64,000 nt of DNA from Marchantia polymorpha subsp. ruderalis (taxonomy: Eukaryota > Streptophyta > Marchantiopsida > Marchantiales > Marchantiaceae): assembly GCA_037833965.1 (NCBI GenBank), contig AP031351.1, positions 10,056,501 through 10,120,500 on the forward strand, given 5' to 3'. Made by a program: the position numbers and the translations under genes. This document shows positions 26,452 to 37,506 of the stretch, in pieces; position 1 is the stretch's first letter, and each line of letters begins with the position of its first letter. The notes under the pieces are model-generated. The model was not told where the DNA came from. It was given only the letters and a program-made list of their open reading frames with translations, and ran no database searches.

Positions 26452-26456
26452 CTCCT
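26452..26456. repeat. Target-site duplication of E1, right copy (CTCCT)
   Basis: Identical to 22918-22922 and directly follows the terminal ATTACA of E1. Confidence 0.88.
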
Positions 26457-27790
26457 CGTCGCAAGTGCACATCTCGTGGCCGGTTAGGAGTGATATCATC
26501 CTCCTCATCATAGTAGTTCTCGGGTGCCCCAGTCGGCTATGCCACAAATTTGCTCTGGCGTTTGTTGTCATGAGGGATGTGGAGGCATCTTTACAAGGTA
26601 GGCTTAGTCGCGTCATGCGAGCAATGATCTCTTTCTTACCCGGTTGGATACAACTAGCGCCAAAAATGTCCCGCCCATAGGCAAGTTGCCTCTTCCTTGT
26701 ACCCGTATGTGTGGGATTAACTCACAAGATTAGAATCTCGTATAGGCCTGTTATTCCAACTTTAGCGGTGGCGAGGATTGCCATCCCATGCCTGAGTTGA
26801 AGTACCTCTTCACCACACTCCATCGTAGTGGAGGCGTGGATATGGTTGGCCTGTAAATCTTGGTAGTTGATTAGACTTCGGGGAACACTAGGGTTGTACA
26901 TTGCCCGTTCGCAGGTTAGGGGGGCTCCTCCGGATCTTGTTGTCCTGAGCTCACGGAATATCAAATTTTGCATTCTTGCAATTGTGAGTATGTCACAAGA
27001 TTGCCATAGCTCGTTTTGAGTTTGGAACTCAAAATAAGTGTGGTCTTTGAAAACCGAAACGGTGGAGGCACTATCAAGGAGCTCGATATTGTCATTGTTG
27101 ATAGTACTATGACGCGTTACTATATAATTTTCATGATCTAACTTCGTAAATGTGAGACGGAGCATCTACAATATGAAACTCTTGTTGCACAACTTTCAAG
27201 GACTGAAATTCTTGATACATGTCACATATGTACTTGCTAGCGTGACAATTGAGTGTCCGATGATCATGTTTACCACATTTATGACAATTACCCTTGATCT
27301 TCGGAGACAACGGTGACTGAGATTGAAATCAAGACTGAGCCTGAAAAAGTTTGTTGCCATACCGCAGATGCTTGTTGGATGTATTGTACCTACAATTTCC
27401 TTGTGGCGTGGGTTTTGATGCAACATGAACATGACATTTTTTGTTTGTACCTCCATATCTTGAAGTTGAGCTGGTTTGGATGTGCTTTAAGGTCCCTGTA
27501 TTGTGAATTTCTCTTGCAGGTCGAGTCTCAACCGTCTTCAGTAAGAGTTGTTGTTGCTATTCAGCAATCATCAAGTATCGCATTAATATAGCATGTTTGA
27601 TGAATTTCATGATTCTATATTGCTGCGATAAGATGGCACATGAGGGAGGGAAAGTTGAAAGTGTCTTATCTATCATATCGGCGCCAGTGATGCTCTAGCC
27701 ACAGATGCGGAGTTGGACAACAATATAGTGCAATTCTGAATCAAAACTATGAAAATTTGGGAAGTCAAGGACTTGGAAACTCAACCAATC
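26452..27790 (-). pseudogene. Copia A gag, protease and GAG-pre-integrase part (broken)
   Basis: On the minus strand, the gag part near 27790-27500 has themes DFPNFHSFDSELHYIVV and GADMIDKTLSTFPPS, typical of copia gag. A CX2CX4HX4C zinc knuckle (CHKCGKHDHRTLNC) lies at about 27288-27243. The protease-like frame 27165-26722 has LLDSAST where an Asp-Ser/Thr-Gly active site is expected, and later LINYQDLQANHIH. The pre-integrase motif LWHSRLGHP is at about 26546-26520. Frameshifts and stops separate these parts. Confidence 0.88.
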
Positions 27791-28079
27791 ACTCCAGGCT
27801 TGTGGTAAGATGATCGTTTCTTCATGCTGGAAGCGTGATTCGAGCGCCGGCCATAGAATTGCCGGGTACTCCTCATGTATAGGGCTCTAATCGGATTTTG
27901 GTAGAACTCAAAAACCCAAATTTGGATCGGATTCGGGTCGAGGGCTGTACTCGACCCAAAACGTAGATGGTATAGTCCGCCGCCGGCTGGTGGCGGCGGT
28001 GGACCCAAACCCTAGAAATGATAGAGTACATAAGGAGTGGAGTGCGCTAGGGCTCGCATCGTGGCTAAGTAAGAGCTTT
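27791..28079. other. Intergenic stretch between copia A and a minisatellite
   Basis: It holds a GC-rich patch with GCCGCCGGCTGGTGGCGGCGG near 27978-27998 and repeated TCGGATT / GGGTCGA words. No gene is recognised. Confidence 0.45.
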
Positions 28080-28766
28080 TGATCCGAGACGCGAGACTTG
28101 AGTGTTCCAAGACGCAAAACCTAAGTGTTCTGATCCAAGACGAGAGTGATCTGTTCCGAGACGCGAAACCTTAGTGTTCTGATCCGAGACAAGAGTGGTC
28201 TATCCCAGACACAAAACCTGAGTGTTTCGAGACGCAAAAACCGAGTGTTTTAAGACCCGAGGGTGGTCTATTCCCACACGCAAAACCTGAGTGTTTTGAG
28301 ACGCAAAACTTGAGTGTTCCGAGACGCGAAACCTGAGTGTTCTGATCCGAAACGACAATGGTATGTTTCAAGACGCAAAACCTAAGTGTTCCGAGACGCA
28401 AAACTTGAGTGTTCAGATCCGAGACGAGAGTGGTCTGTTCCAAGACGCGAAACCTGAGAGTTCCAAGACGCGAAACCTGAGTGTTCTGATTTGAGATGAC
28501 AGTAATCTGTTTCGGGACGTGAGATCTGAGTGTTCTGATCCAAGACCTGAGTGTTTTGATCTGAGACTTGAGATCTGAGACTTGAGACTGTTCTGTTCTG
28601 ATCCGTTACCTATGATCCGAGACCTGACACAGGAGAGTGTTCTGATCTGAGATTTGAGAGTGTTCTTAAACCTGAGAGTGCTCTGGTCCAAGACCTGAGA
28701 CCTGATAGTTTTTTGAGATCTGAGAATGATCTGATGCAAGACTTGAAACCTAAGAGTGATCTGATC
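28080..28766. repeat. Degenerate minisatellite, unit about 25-28 bp
   Basis: Many irregular copies of a unit like GATCCGAGACGCGAAACC followed by TGAGTGTTCT run for about 690 bp. To the right the units become shorter (GACCTGAGAGTGTTCTGAT). The array resumes at 29538-29620 after an inserted LTR-like element. All open frames across it are repeat artefacts. Confidence 0.88.
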
Positions 28767-29537
28767 TGCAACCTACGGGCTGACTCTCACTCAGGTTTAC
28801 CTCAGATGGCTTTTCGGTAGCTCATCATGATTCTAGAAGACTAGGATTCCGCATTATACTCATAACCTAAACACTCTCTCACACAATCTCTCAAGGTATC
28901 ACTCCAATTCATACACTCATCGACACTCCAAGGTACTGAAAATTCGTCACTATTTCATATATGAAACAAGTCTCTACATATGAACTCTCCAAACTTGCTT
29001 GAGAGGCTTTTCCCTACCTCTCTATATATAATACTTGAGAATTTACCATAATAACAAATGGTAATTTCTATCTAACTTACTTTTACAAAGATAAACCATA
29101 GTAAGGTTGACTAGTTATCAATATGTGGCAACATGCCATTGGCCCCCTAAACCTTCTAGATGTTTACTAATCCCTAGATTGAGGTGGCGACATGCCATTT
29201 GTGCCTTTCTCACTTCTAGAACTTCCACTTTCCACTAAGTCAACATTAGACTTAGTCTCACCAATGGAATACTCCTTACTTTAGTCAAACCAATCAAAAC
29301 TAAACATGAAGTTCAAAAGTCTTTTCTCTTGGAATCTAGACTTTTATACAAAACAAAATAGAAGTGCTCACTCAAATCTTCTAAAACTTCTCTAGTTATT
29401 CCGCCAAGTATAGACATTATAGCTAAACTAGCTAGACTTAGTCATAACTAGCTAGATTTAGTCATAACTATCTTAACCATGATTAACTCCTTGGCTAATT
29501 CTAGTTTTATTTCACACATGCAATATCTGGTCTTACA
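28767..29537 (+). mobile_element. Solo LTR-like element with GATC duplication
   Basis: The 771-bp segment begins TGCAACCTACGGG and ends GGTCTTACA. It is flanked directly on both sides by GATC and interrupts the minisatellite, which continues on the other side. It aligns along its length with the reverse complement of 39690-40266 plus 45136-45420. Shared landmarks are CTAGAAGACTAGGATTC, ACATGCCATTGGCC, GAGGTGGCGACATGCCATTT and AAATAGAAGTGCTCACTC. No coding sequence is present. It is the uninterrupted counterpart of the E2 insertion site: GAGAGG..CTACCTCTC lies near 29001-29020. Confidence 0.78.
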
Positions 29538-29620
29538 GATCCAAGATCTCAGACCTGAGAGTGTTTTGATACGAAAGTGTTATGAGACAATCTGAGATCT
29601 CAAAGTGTTTTATATATGTG
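29538..29620. repeat. Minisatellite, right-hand continuation
   Basis: Units such as GATCTCAGACCTGAGAGTGT continue the array broken by the LTR-like insert at 28767-29537. Confidence 0.75.
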
Positions 29621-30239
29621 TTGGTATGACATATGCTCATCTTTTGTTTTCTATATGGATCATTTTTCATAAAATTAAGACATTAACATCACATTTCTTT
29701 AAAGTGAGATCTATGATATAATATAAACATTATTTTAAAAGAAAGAAAATTCTTGGTTCTTCTAGGATTCATTTCAATTTTTTGAAAACTCACTAACATA
29801 TTATATTTTTTTATTTAAATCTCTGAGAAAAAATTAAATTTCAAAAATGCTTCTTTATTGTTATATATTTCACTTTTGAACTTGGTCACTATTCGTTCTT
29901 GGCCCCAAATACTTTCGCCCAAGTACATGTAATATAATCAAGTTTTAACATCTTTTTTTTCTTGCTTGTGTTGCAAGGACAATCCTTGAAGCAAAACTCA
30001 AGCAATTAAACCATTGCAACATTGACCTCCGCCATTTACCGTTCATTTGTTTGATTACAACATAATACTTCATTAAGTTAACAATGAAACCTCCTGCAAA
30101 GCGTACGTCCTCATATTCATCGTCCCAATTACAGCTCCAGGATAGAGGAAAACGAATCACCCACAACTCAAAGAATCTTGCCCTCATCAATCAAGTTGAC
30201 TATTCATATTTTGAAATCAGCAGGATATCTTTTCTAGCA
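29621..30239. other. AT-rich intergenic stretch
   Basis: Nothing recognisable is seen. It runs from the minisatellite to the start of the hAT transposase remnant. Confidence 0.5.
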
Positions 30240-30259
30240 ATGATGACATTGCACATTTA

Positions 30260-30835
30260 TTGAAAAATAATGATATGATACATGCTTTTAAATCAACACA
30301 CGTAGAACTTTTTCCATCTACTTCAAAAAAATCTGTAACAAAACCAAGAGGTGTGGTTTATAAGCGCATTAATCGTGTAGACGTAGAAGAAAAAGTGTTG
30401 TTATATTCTAAATACTGCACAAAATCATGGTGCTATTTTGAGTATGTCTTCAAGAAGACTAGGTCAAGTACATCGAATCAAATGAAACATGTGAAGAGTC
30501 ATCATAAGAGTCAATATTCGGAAAGTAGTAACACATTGTTGGGACCAATGGATGACTATCTTCAAAATTCATTAGCATTGGAGAAAAAAATAGCACCAAC
30601 CTCAGATATATCAGATGATCTTATTTGTGAGGCGATTGAGAATTTTGTGTTGTTTGAGGCTAATGCGTTCACTATTATTGAGTCTAAGTCATTTTTAACG
30701 CTTTTGAAAATATTACTCAAATGCAAACGTGACAACGTGATCATTTTGAAAGCTGATGCACTTCGAAACGGTATATTGAAAAGATCCGAGAAGATGAAAA
30801 CTAAGTGTGAGCTCAATTATGTGCTCAACTTTTGA
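30260..30835 (+). pseudogene. hAT transposase N-terminal part with BED zinc finger
   Basis: The frame encodes a BED-finger-like segment (KYCTKSW, then TRSSTSNQMKHVKSHHK) with the terminal His pair present and one cysteine apparently changed to serine. It continues into the hAT theme ENFVLFEANAFTIIESKSF, which resembles the conserved region before the catalytic core. The frame ends soon after, where foreign sequence begins. Confidence 0.8.
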
Positions 30836-32229
30836 CTTAGAACTAAAATAGAAAAGTAGAAGATCTTAGAACAATCAAAGAGAAAAAATAAAAAATATTT
30901 AGATAGTGTTAGTCAGAAGTTAGTTACTTTATACGTTAAGACGGCTACGTAAAGGAGCGGTTACGTACAAGAACCGTTCCTAAGTTGGTGGCGAATTCAA
31001 GAACCCACAACGAGGAGTATCATCTTGACGGAGGGCGACTTGGTGGTAGAACAACGAGAGGAACTGCAAGATTCATTAGCACTGCTCGTTCTTGGAGTGC
31101 AATTGAATTGTGAGGTGGAGTATTTAAGGAGAAACTATGAAAAGTAAAGCCGCAAGCAGCAAGATTTGTTTCGAAAGATTGTGATCAGAGCTATGCAATT
31201 TATCAAAACGAGCGTTCTCCCGGAGGAAAGTGCAGTAGAGGAGAGAGTGTGGCAAGGCCAGAAGTGTTGTACTCTTGTGGTAACCTAGTTTTCTTTTCTT
31301 TCTCGAAGAAGTTTTAGAGATCTGATAGAGTAAATACCTCATAACGTTTTCAATTAGTAACACCTTGACTTAGTTAGGGTCTTGATAGATAGAGCTTAAC
31401 ACGCTCGTTCTAACGAGCCCAAGAACTCTTGAAAGGGATAAGCGATCACCGAGTTATGAGTGTCGGAAGTGGCTGATATGGATAGGCGAAGGCGAGCAAG
31501 GGCCTTCGGCGTAAGGGCCTTTGGAGCAAGGGTTTAGGGTTATAACGTTTTCAATTAGTAACTCCTTGACTTAAATAGGGTCTTGATAGATAGAGCTCAA
31601 CACGCTAGTTCTAACGAGTCCAGGAACTCTTAAAACGAATAAGGTATCACTGAGTTATGAGTGTCGGAAGTGGCTAATATGGATAGGCAAAGACGCGGAA
31701 GTGCCTAAGGCGGTAAGGTGCCTTGGACCTTGGACTTCGGCGAGGGAATTTTGGCCGTGGAACACAGATCTTGCGGGGCGCTTTTTTTGCAATGGACGAT
31801 TGGATGGAGCTGTTGGTATCAGCCGGCCGCACATGTCTACAAATTTTGAGACTCAGAGCTTGGATCTTAAGCTCTTAAAAAAGCAGGCGGTTCAGTGCAG
31901 TAGATTTAGGGTAAGACTCAGATTTAGGGTTAGGATTGGATTTTGAATTAAGTTTAGGGTCGGCCTAGCAGACAAGTGGCTGCGGGTGCTAGTGGGTTTT
32001 AGTGGAGTGCGTCGTTGGTGTGCGGAGAGAGTCTTTTGTCTTTCGGTGTGTTGATTCCTCTTGTGGAGGGAGGAGAGAGAAGAGTTAGGATATGATAGCT
32101 AGAGGTTATTGGCAATACTAGAAGTAGTACGAGTGGCTTTTGTCTAAGTGCAGTTTCATGGGTGTTGGTGTTTTATTCTTGTTTGCTTAGACCCCCATCC
32201 GAACTCAAACGCAAAGGGGTGGGAAGTTT
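30836..32229. other. Non-hAT sequence interrupting the hAT transposase, with a family E 5'-type relict
   Basis: This segment separates two parts of the hAT transposase. It includes a coding-like stretch 31020-31290 (themes EGDLVVEQREELQDSLALL and RKQQDLFRKIVIRAMQF), a tandem duplication at 31341-31742 and a GC-rich patch near 31700-31830. Around 31910-31965 several TTTAGGG words occur. I could not define clean ends, so it could be an insertion or a partly intronic region. Confidence 0.5.
31341..31742 (+). repeat. Tandem duplication, period 201 bp, related to the E2 5' leader
   Basis: The two units start at 31341 and 31542 (ATAACGTTTTCAATTAGTAA in both) and share GTTATGAGTGTCGGAAGTGGCT and GGATAGGC. 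Each contains CTAACGAG.CCA.GAACTCTT and, 29 nt after CTAACGAGCCCAAG, GTTATGAG. The same two words at the same 29-nt spacing occur in the 5' leader of E2 (reverse complement, near 44690-44645). Confidence 0.78.
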
Positions 32230-33690
32230 AAGTCTTACACTGAGCTTAAGAAGGAATTGTCTAAAAGCAATTCCGCGGTACATATGTCATTGGACATGTA
32301 GACATCTCCAAACCAAATTTCGTTTATTGGCTATAGTCATTCATTTTGTTGGGACGGACTCGATTTTTCACGAAAAACTTCTGACTTTTAGAGATACAAG
32401 TGATCACATCGGAGCTGGATTGGCTAAAATTATCCACCACACGTTGGAGGATTTTGAAATTGTTGGACGTATTGGATGTTTGACTATGGACAATGCCTCG
32501 AACAATGACATCTAATGTCAGCTCTGGAAAACTCTATTGCCGATTATTGCATCCGTGAATAAATATTGAAAACTTGGAATGCAAATGATTCAAGTATCCG
32601 ATGTTTGCCACACATTATCAATCTGTCAATGCATGCAATTCTGAAATCTTAGCGAGAAACTGACAAAATTTAAATTGACGACAAAATTCTCAACAATAAC
32701 GCTTCTAACCTTATCCAAATGCTACAATATATAATGAAAAAATTGCGTTTCAGTTGTCAGCCAAGAAAGCAACTCCGTGGGCAGTGCAATCTTGCCAATT
32801 GTGAAAATTTGATGGTGATCTTAGATATTTCAACCCGTTGAAATTCAACATATTATATGATTGAAAGAGTAATTAAAGTTTAGAATGGCCTGAAGAATTG
32901 GCTCCGTACTGATACTCAGATCGGAAACATCAAGCTAACTTAGTTGTAGTTTAGTGATGATGAATGGCGAAGGTTTAAAAGCATCTGTGATCAACTGAAA
33001 AGGTTTGAAGAGGCCTCAAGATTAATGTCAAGGGAGAAATATCGAACGCTCTACTTTGTGATGCTTGTGTTCGTTGAATTGTTCTCGTATATTGAAGTAC
33101 AAGTGACTATTCTTGACAATTTGAATCCAATGAAAAACGCTCTGGTTGTGGCGCATCAAGACTTTTCTAAATACTATTCCTTCACGGATGATTTTTATTT
33201 CTATATGATGTCCGTAATTTTGGATCAGAGGTTCAAAAAGACATATCTTGAGCAGAAGGAGTTTGAGTCGCTTTATCCATTGATCAATGCTACTATTACG
33301 CTTTTTAAAAAGTTGGTGAGTGAGAGAAAAATATTTTATGCGACAATGAGATTAATTCAGTTTTGTCACATGAACCTCAACAACCAACTGTATTTTTGGG
33401 CATGTTTGCCCATTGCAATGCGGATAATGAAAGAGAAGATGAGGTCGATAGATACTTATCTTTACGATATGACTATCCTACCGTTAATTCGCTTGAATAT
33501 TGAAAGGTTCATGAAAAACAGTTTCCCTTTATTAGTGCAGTTGCAAAGGACGTTCTTTCTATACTGGGTTCGGCAGTGGCAGTTGAACGTCTTTTCAATT
33601 GTGGACGCGAGGTGATTGGTATACGAAGGCACTCTCCTGCTCCTGCAACGTTGAGTGCTCTAATGTTTGGAACAAGTTTTTTGAAATGAT
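32230..33690 (+). pseudogene. hAT transposase catalytic core and dimerisation domain (broken)
   Basis: The core begins with an SNSAVHMSLDM-like stretch, where the usual Trp of LDxWTS is a TAG stop, then TSPNQISF. It continues with a Phe-rich strand and HIGAGLAKII, DFEIVGRIGCLTMDNASNND. Next come RCLPHIINLSMHAI near 32600-32640 and a middle region open from 33025 to 33615. In another frame, 33520-33690 encodes the hAT dimerisation motif (AVAVERLFNCGREVIG, then LSALMFGTSFLK). Stops and frame changes rule out activity. Confidence 0.85.
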
Positions 33691-34889
33691 TTACAATTAA
33701 TAAAGAGTACAATTTGCTTTTGTTGTGAACAATTTTGCATTTTGTGATATTTTGCAATTTCTTTCAATTGATGCATTTACTTCTTCTACCCATAAAAAAT
33801 TTTAGATTATTCATGTATTGGAAACTATTCATGTAAGCTTTTGGCTAAAAGATATTCCCGGAAAGTCTAGGTGGCCTTAAGTAATATAGCAACTTAGAAT
33901 TAAGGGTTCTTATATTGATGATCAAAATGTTGACTAATTGGGAATAAAAGATAAGTGGAATACCATGATGACTTTGCTAGAATATTCAAAGCACATATTT
34001 TTGATATATAGCCACTACGTCACACTTTGACTCAACATTTATCTTCAGACCAACTTATTTTCCAGATGAAATTTTGTGTACAAGACCATGGAGATAACAG
34101 AGCAGACTTGACACTGTGTACTTTGCTCTGGTTATATCGCCATGCGATATAGCGCTGTCATGATATAGCAGCCACAAATGGTGGAATCGTCATTCTGGAC
34201 TCACTCGCTATTGGCTTTGCTAGACTGTTATAGATTTTTAAAATATTTATGAAGAATGAAAAATCAATCAACGTAAATATTGAAATATAAATTATAATAA
34301 TTAAATGTAATAATCCTGAAATCTTTACGGTAAATAAATTCATTTATAGAAAAAAATTCAAATCCATTGGAATCTCATAAACATTTAAGTATAAAATATA
34401 ATCTAGAAAAATAAAACAACCCAAATAAAATAGATTTCATAATTCATAACTTGATTCCACTAAATTAGAGAAGTACTAAATAAGGAATTACTCTACTTTC
34501 TTTCAGATTGATGATAATCCAGAAATTGTAATAACTCTGTAATATATTGTAATATTTTGAAATTTTATTTTCTAACAATTGAGAGTCTCAATATTCTTTT
34601 TAAAATCAAATCAAATTCCTGTAACATGGGTTTTAATTTTTTCTAACATTTAATTGTATTATTGGAGTTTCCATAAATCATTATAGAATTTTAATTGAAA
34701 ATAGAATGAAAAAATCATTGTACGCGTTTATATTACATCAAAAAAACATATGAGCCGTTCAAAATTAAATTCAATGTGTATATTGCATGTGAAATAAATA
34801 TTGGGAATATTCAACGATCAGATTTGATTTTTGAAACAGACAAAGTACATAAAGAGAAAGTAACATAGGAAAATGTGATGTAATATCAT
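33691..34889. other. AT-rich intergenic stretch
   Basis: Strongly AT-rich, with no coding or structural feature recognised. It lies between the hAT remnant and the left LTR of copia B. Confidence 0.55.
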
Positions 34890-35409
34890 TGTAGGGATTT
34901 CAATCCCCATAACCTACAGAAAATCACAATCCACACACCATAGATACACAAGCATTTGTTGACGAGGTTCAGCTTGAAAGCCTACTCCCTGCGAACTCCT
35001 CAATGAAGGCAGTTCGAGTATATATATCCAAGATCAATTTCTTCAGACTTGACCTTCCTATCTGCCATTACAAGGTTTCAGTCTACTTAGAACTACACAC
35101 GAGAAATCACTACTGTCTCCCGAGCAAGACTAACACTTCCTCACAGTTGATTCCCTCCCGTAGGTGTCTCCCCGTTCTCACTCTCGACTATTCTTGAAAA
35201 CCTTATCTCTGTAATGCTCCTCACCCTAGTTCGCTGACTGGCCTTATATCATCCCGACTTCTAACGGTACCTTAAACGGTAAAGATGAGAATGAATCAAA
35301 ACCGTAAACTCCTACACAACCCATAGGATATAGACCCATCTGCGAGCTAATACTAAACGACAAATAATCTAAAAAGAAAAAGACAAACAACTGAAGCTGA
35401 TATCTCACA
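34890..35409 (-). repeat. Copia B LTR, left copy (3' LTR in element orientation)
   Basis: It begins TGTAGGGATTTC and ends GATATCTCACA on the plus strand. It is about 98% identical by eye to 45532-46050. Confidence 0.95.
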
Positions 35410-35501
35410 ATCTCCACCTCAGTCTTCAGTTTTGATCTTGGTCACCTATACTCGAGCTTGTTCCTCGTACTTCACTGGTTCATTGTTTGATTTTTGCTCA
35501 G

Positions 35502-36641
35502 TCATGTAGCATCAACACCAAGAAGCTTTAGACATAGTCGAAACTTTCCCAAAGTTACCACTTTAGTGCCGCAATCTGCCGGATTGTCATCAGTGCTGAC
35601 TTTTGCAATGTTGATATTGCCATCAGTGATCTTTTCTCTGATGAAGTGGTACTTGATGTCTACGTGCTTAGTTCCGTCATGAAACACTGGATTTTTGCAT
35701 AGATGGATTGCACTTTGGCTATCTGAAAAAAGTGTTGCTGTATCTTGGAATACATGTAATTCTCTCAGTAGACCTTGAATCCATATGTCTTCTTTCACTG
35801 CCTCAGTGGCAGCAATATACTCTGCCTCTGCTGTGGATAACGTCACAACAGGTTGTAACTGTGACTTCCAGCTCACGCAATTGCCATTAATCAGGAATTG
35901 ATAAGCTGTAGTAGATTTTCTGCTATCTTTATCCCCTGCGTAGTCAGAGTCTACATAACCCTCCACCAAAACTGAACTACCTCTCTTGCAGTACACCAAA
36001 CCCACATCAGCAGTGCCTTTCAAGTACCTCAAGAGATGCTTCATGGCCAACCAGTGTTCCTTGCCAGGATTTGACATGTACCTGCTAAGTACACTAATGG
36101 CATGGGCAATATCAGGTCTTGAACACACCATAGTGTACATGACTGAGCCAACAACACTTGAATATGGAACATCTTCCATGGATTGCTTTGCTGATGCTGA
36201 CGTAGGGCATTGACTTGCAGAAAGGCTGAAATGACTTGCTAGAGGTTGAGTCACTGGCTTTGCATTTTTCATGGCAAATTTCTCAACTAGCCTTTTCAAA
36301 TAGCTACGCTGTGATAATGCCAATGAATCATTTTTCCTGTCTCTGATGATGCTAATTCCAGGAACTCTCTTAGAATCACCTAAATCTTTCATATCAAACT
36401 CTTTGCTCAAAATCTTCTTGACTTCTGATATCTTTGAAGTAGAGCTACTGATCAGTAACATATCGTCTACATACAAAAGTGGATAGATGCTTTTCAGTAC
36501 CTCATTACCTTTGAAATACAAGCATGAGTCGTAGGAACTCCTGTTGTATCCTTGCTCGAGCATAAATGTATCAAAACGCTTGTACCATTGACGTGGTGAC
36601 TGCTTCAGACCATACAGCAATTTTTTCAGTAGACACACCAT
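35502..36641 (-). pseudogene. Copia B reverse transcriptase C-terminal part and RNase H
   Basis: The 379-codon frame starts within reverse transcriptase (LLYGLKQSPRQWYKRFD), carries the catalytic LYVDDMLL near 36460-36480 and the KKILSKEFDMKDLG segment. RNase H follows, with GYVDSDYAGDKDSRKST, SLTAEAEY-like LSTAEAEYIA, LFSDSQSAIHL and HVDIKYHFIREKI. It stops at the normal C-terminus of copia pol. It is out of frame with the upstream frame that ends at 36626, so a single-base change separates the two halves of reverse transcriptase. Confidence 0.93.
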
Positions 36642-37087
36642 GTCTCTGCCTTTCTGTACTTCATATCCTGTGGCTGCTCCATGTAAATTACTTCTTCCAG
36701 GTCACCATGAAGAAACGTTGTTTTCACGTCCATTTGCTGTAACTTCAAATTATACTGAACCACAAGTGCAAGCATAATCCTTATGGTCTTGTATTTAACC
36801 ATAGGTGAGAAAAACTCATTATAATCTACTCCCTCAACTTGCGTGAAGCCCTTTGCCACTAGCCTAGCCTTGAACCGAGGCTCCTCAGAATTGACCACAC
36901 CTTCTTTGATTTTGTAAAGCCAATGACATGTCACTGGCTTTTGATCCTTAGGTCTTGGAACTATATTCCAAGTTTTGTTCCTATACAGCGACTCCATTTC
37001 TTCTCTCATGGCTTCTTTCCATTTTTCTGAATCTGATCCAGCAATAGCATCTTGATAGTAGAAAGGCTCTTTCATCTGAATTTCCAA
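36626..37087 (-). pseudogene. Copia B reverse transcriptase N-terminal part
   Basis: The frame encodes the start of copia reverse transcriptase: KWKEAMREEMESLYRNKTW, then RFKARLVAKGFTQVEGVDY, FSPMVKYKTIRIML and QMDVKTTFLHGDLEEVIYM. It ends by frameshift where it should run into the YGLKQ segment of the next frame. Confidence 0.93.
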
Positions 37088-37480
37088 GGCTGATGTAAAT
37101 GCATAAGCAAGGATTTCAGAGTATGCGGAGAAGCCATATCTTTGTGTGGGTCTTGATACTCGTTTTTCTCTGTCCCTGGTCAGAATGTAGTCACATTGTT
37201 GTAGAGATTGCTCTGAATTGCTGTGACTCCTTGCTCTTGATCAGTATGATTGCTTGGTTCAGAGACCTGATCTGGAGCTTGCACGTCTTGATCTTCATGG
37301 TCACTCGAATTTCTTTGATCTTGAGCTTGTGGAGGAGTGACATGAATAGTTGGCTCCACCTGAATAATATTCTCTAAATTTTCTGCAGGATTAGAGACAC
37401 TCACAACACTAGAATTTGGATCAGTCCTTGATTGACAAGGGAATATAGTCTCATTAAATATCACATATCTATTATTGATA
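37087..37480 (-). pseudogene. Copia B linker between integrase and reverse transcriptase
   Basis: A minus-strand frame (37464-37180) is rich in Asn, Gln, Ser, Asp and Pro, as in the variable linker of copia pol. It begins with an IFNETIFPCQ theme that commonly follows the integrase C-terminal region. It has no catalytic motif. Confidence 0.7.
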
Positions 37481-37506
37481 ATTTTGAAACCATTACCTTC
37501 CCTTAC

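Larger units (their letters stand above)
20390..27790 (-). mobile_element. Ty1/copia retrotransposon A, degenerate, split by insertion of element E1
   Basis: On the minus strand the order is gag (27790-27500), zinc knuckle (27288-27243), protease-like (27165-26722) and GAG-pre-integrase (26616-26452). Then E1 and its second target-site copy intervene. Integrase (22917-22040), reverse transcriptase and RNase H (21441-20390) follow, which is the standard copia order. Many stops and frameshifts make it inactive. I could not find convincing LTRs, primer-binding site or target-site duplication for A itself. Removing E1 and one copy of CTCCT joins the pre-integrase to the next copia codons without a frame change. 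Confidence 0.9.
30240..33690 (+). mobile_element. hAT-superfamily DNA transposon, decayed and interrupted
   Basis: Transposase pieces lie in order on the plus strand: a BED-type zinc finger region (30260-30835), the catalytic core (32230-32520), a middle part (32521-33500) and the C-terminal dimerisation domain (33520-33690). Between 30836 and about 32230 the coding sequence is replaced by non-hAT DNA that contains a 201-bp tandem duplication. I did not find the terminal inverted repeats or the 8-bp duplication expected of hAT elements. Confidence 0.85.

Noticed and set aside
28171-28443. Open frames and possible CRISPR-like regularity in the repeats near 28100-28760
   Set aside because: The frames only reflect the repeat unit. 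The units are degenerate, with no unique spacers, and this is plant nuclear DNA.
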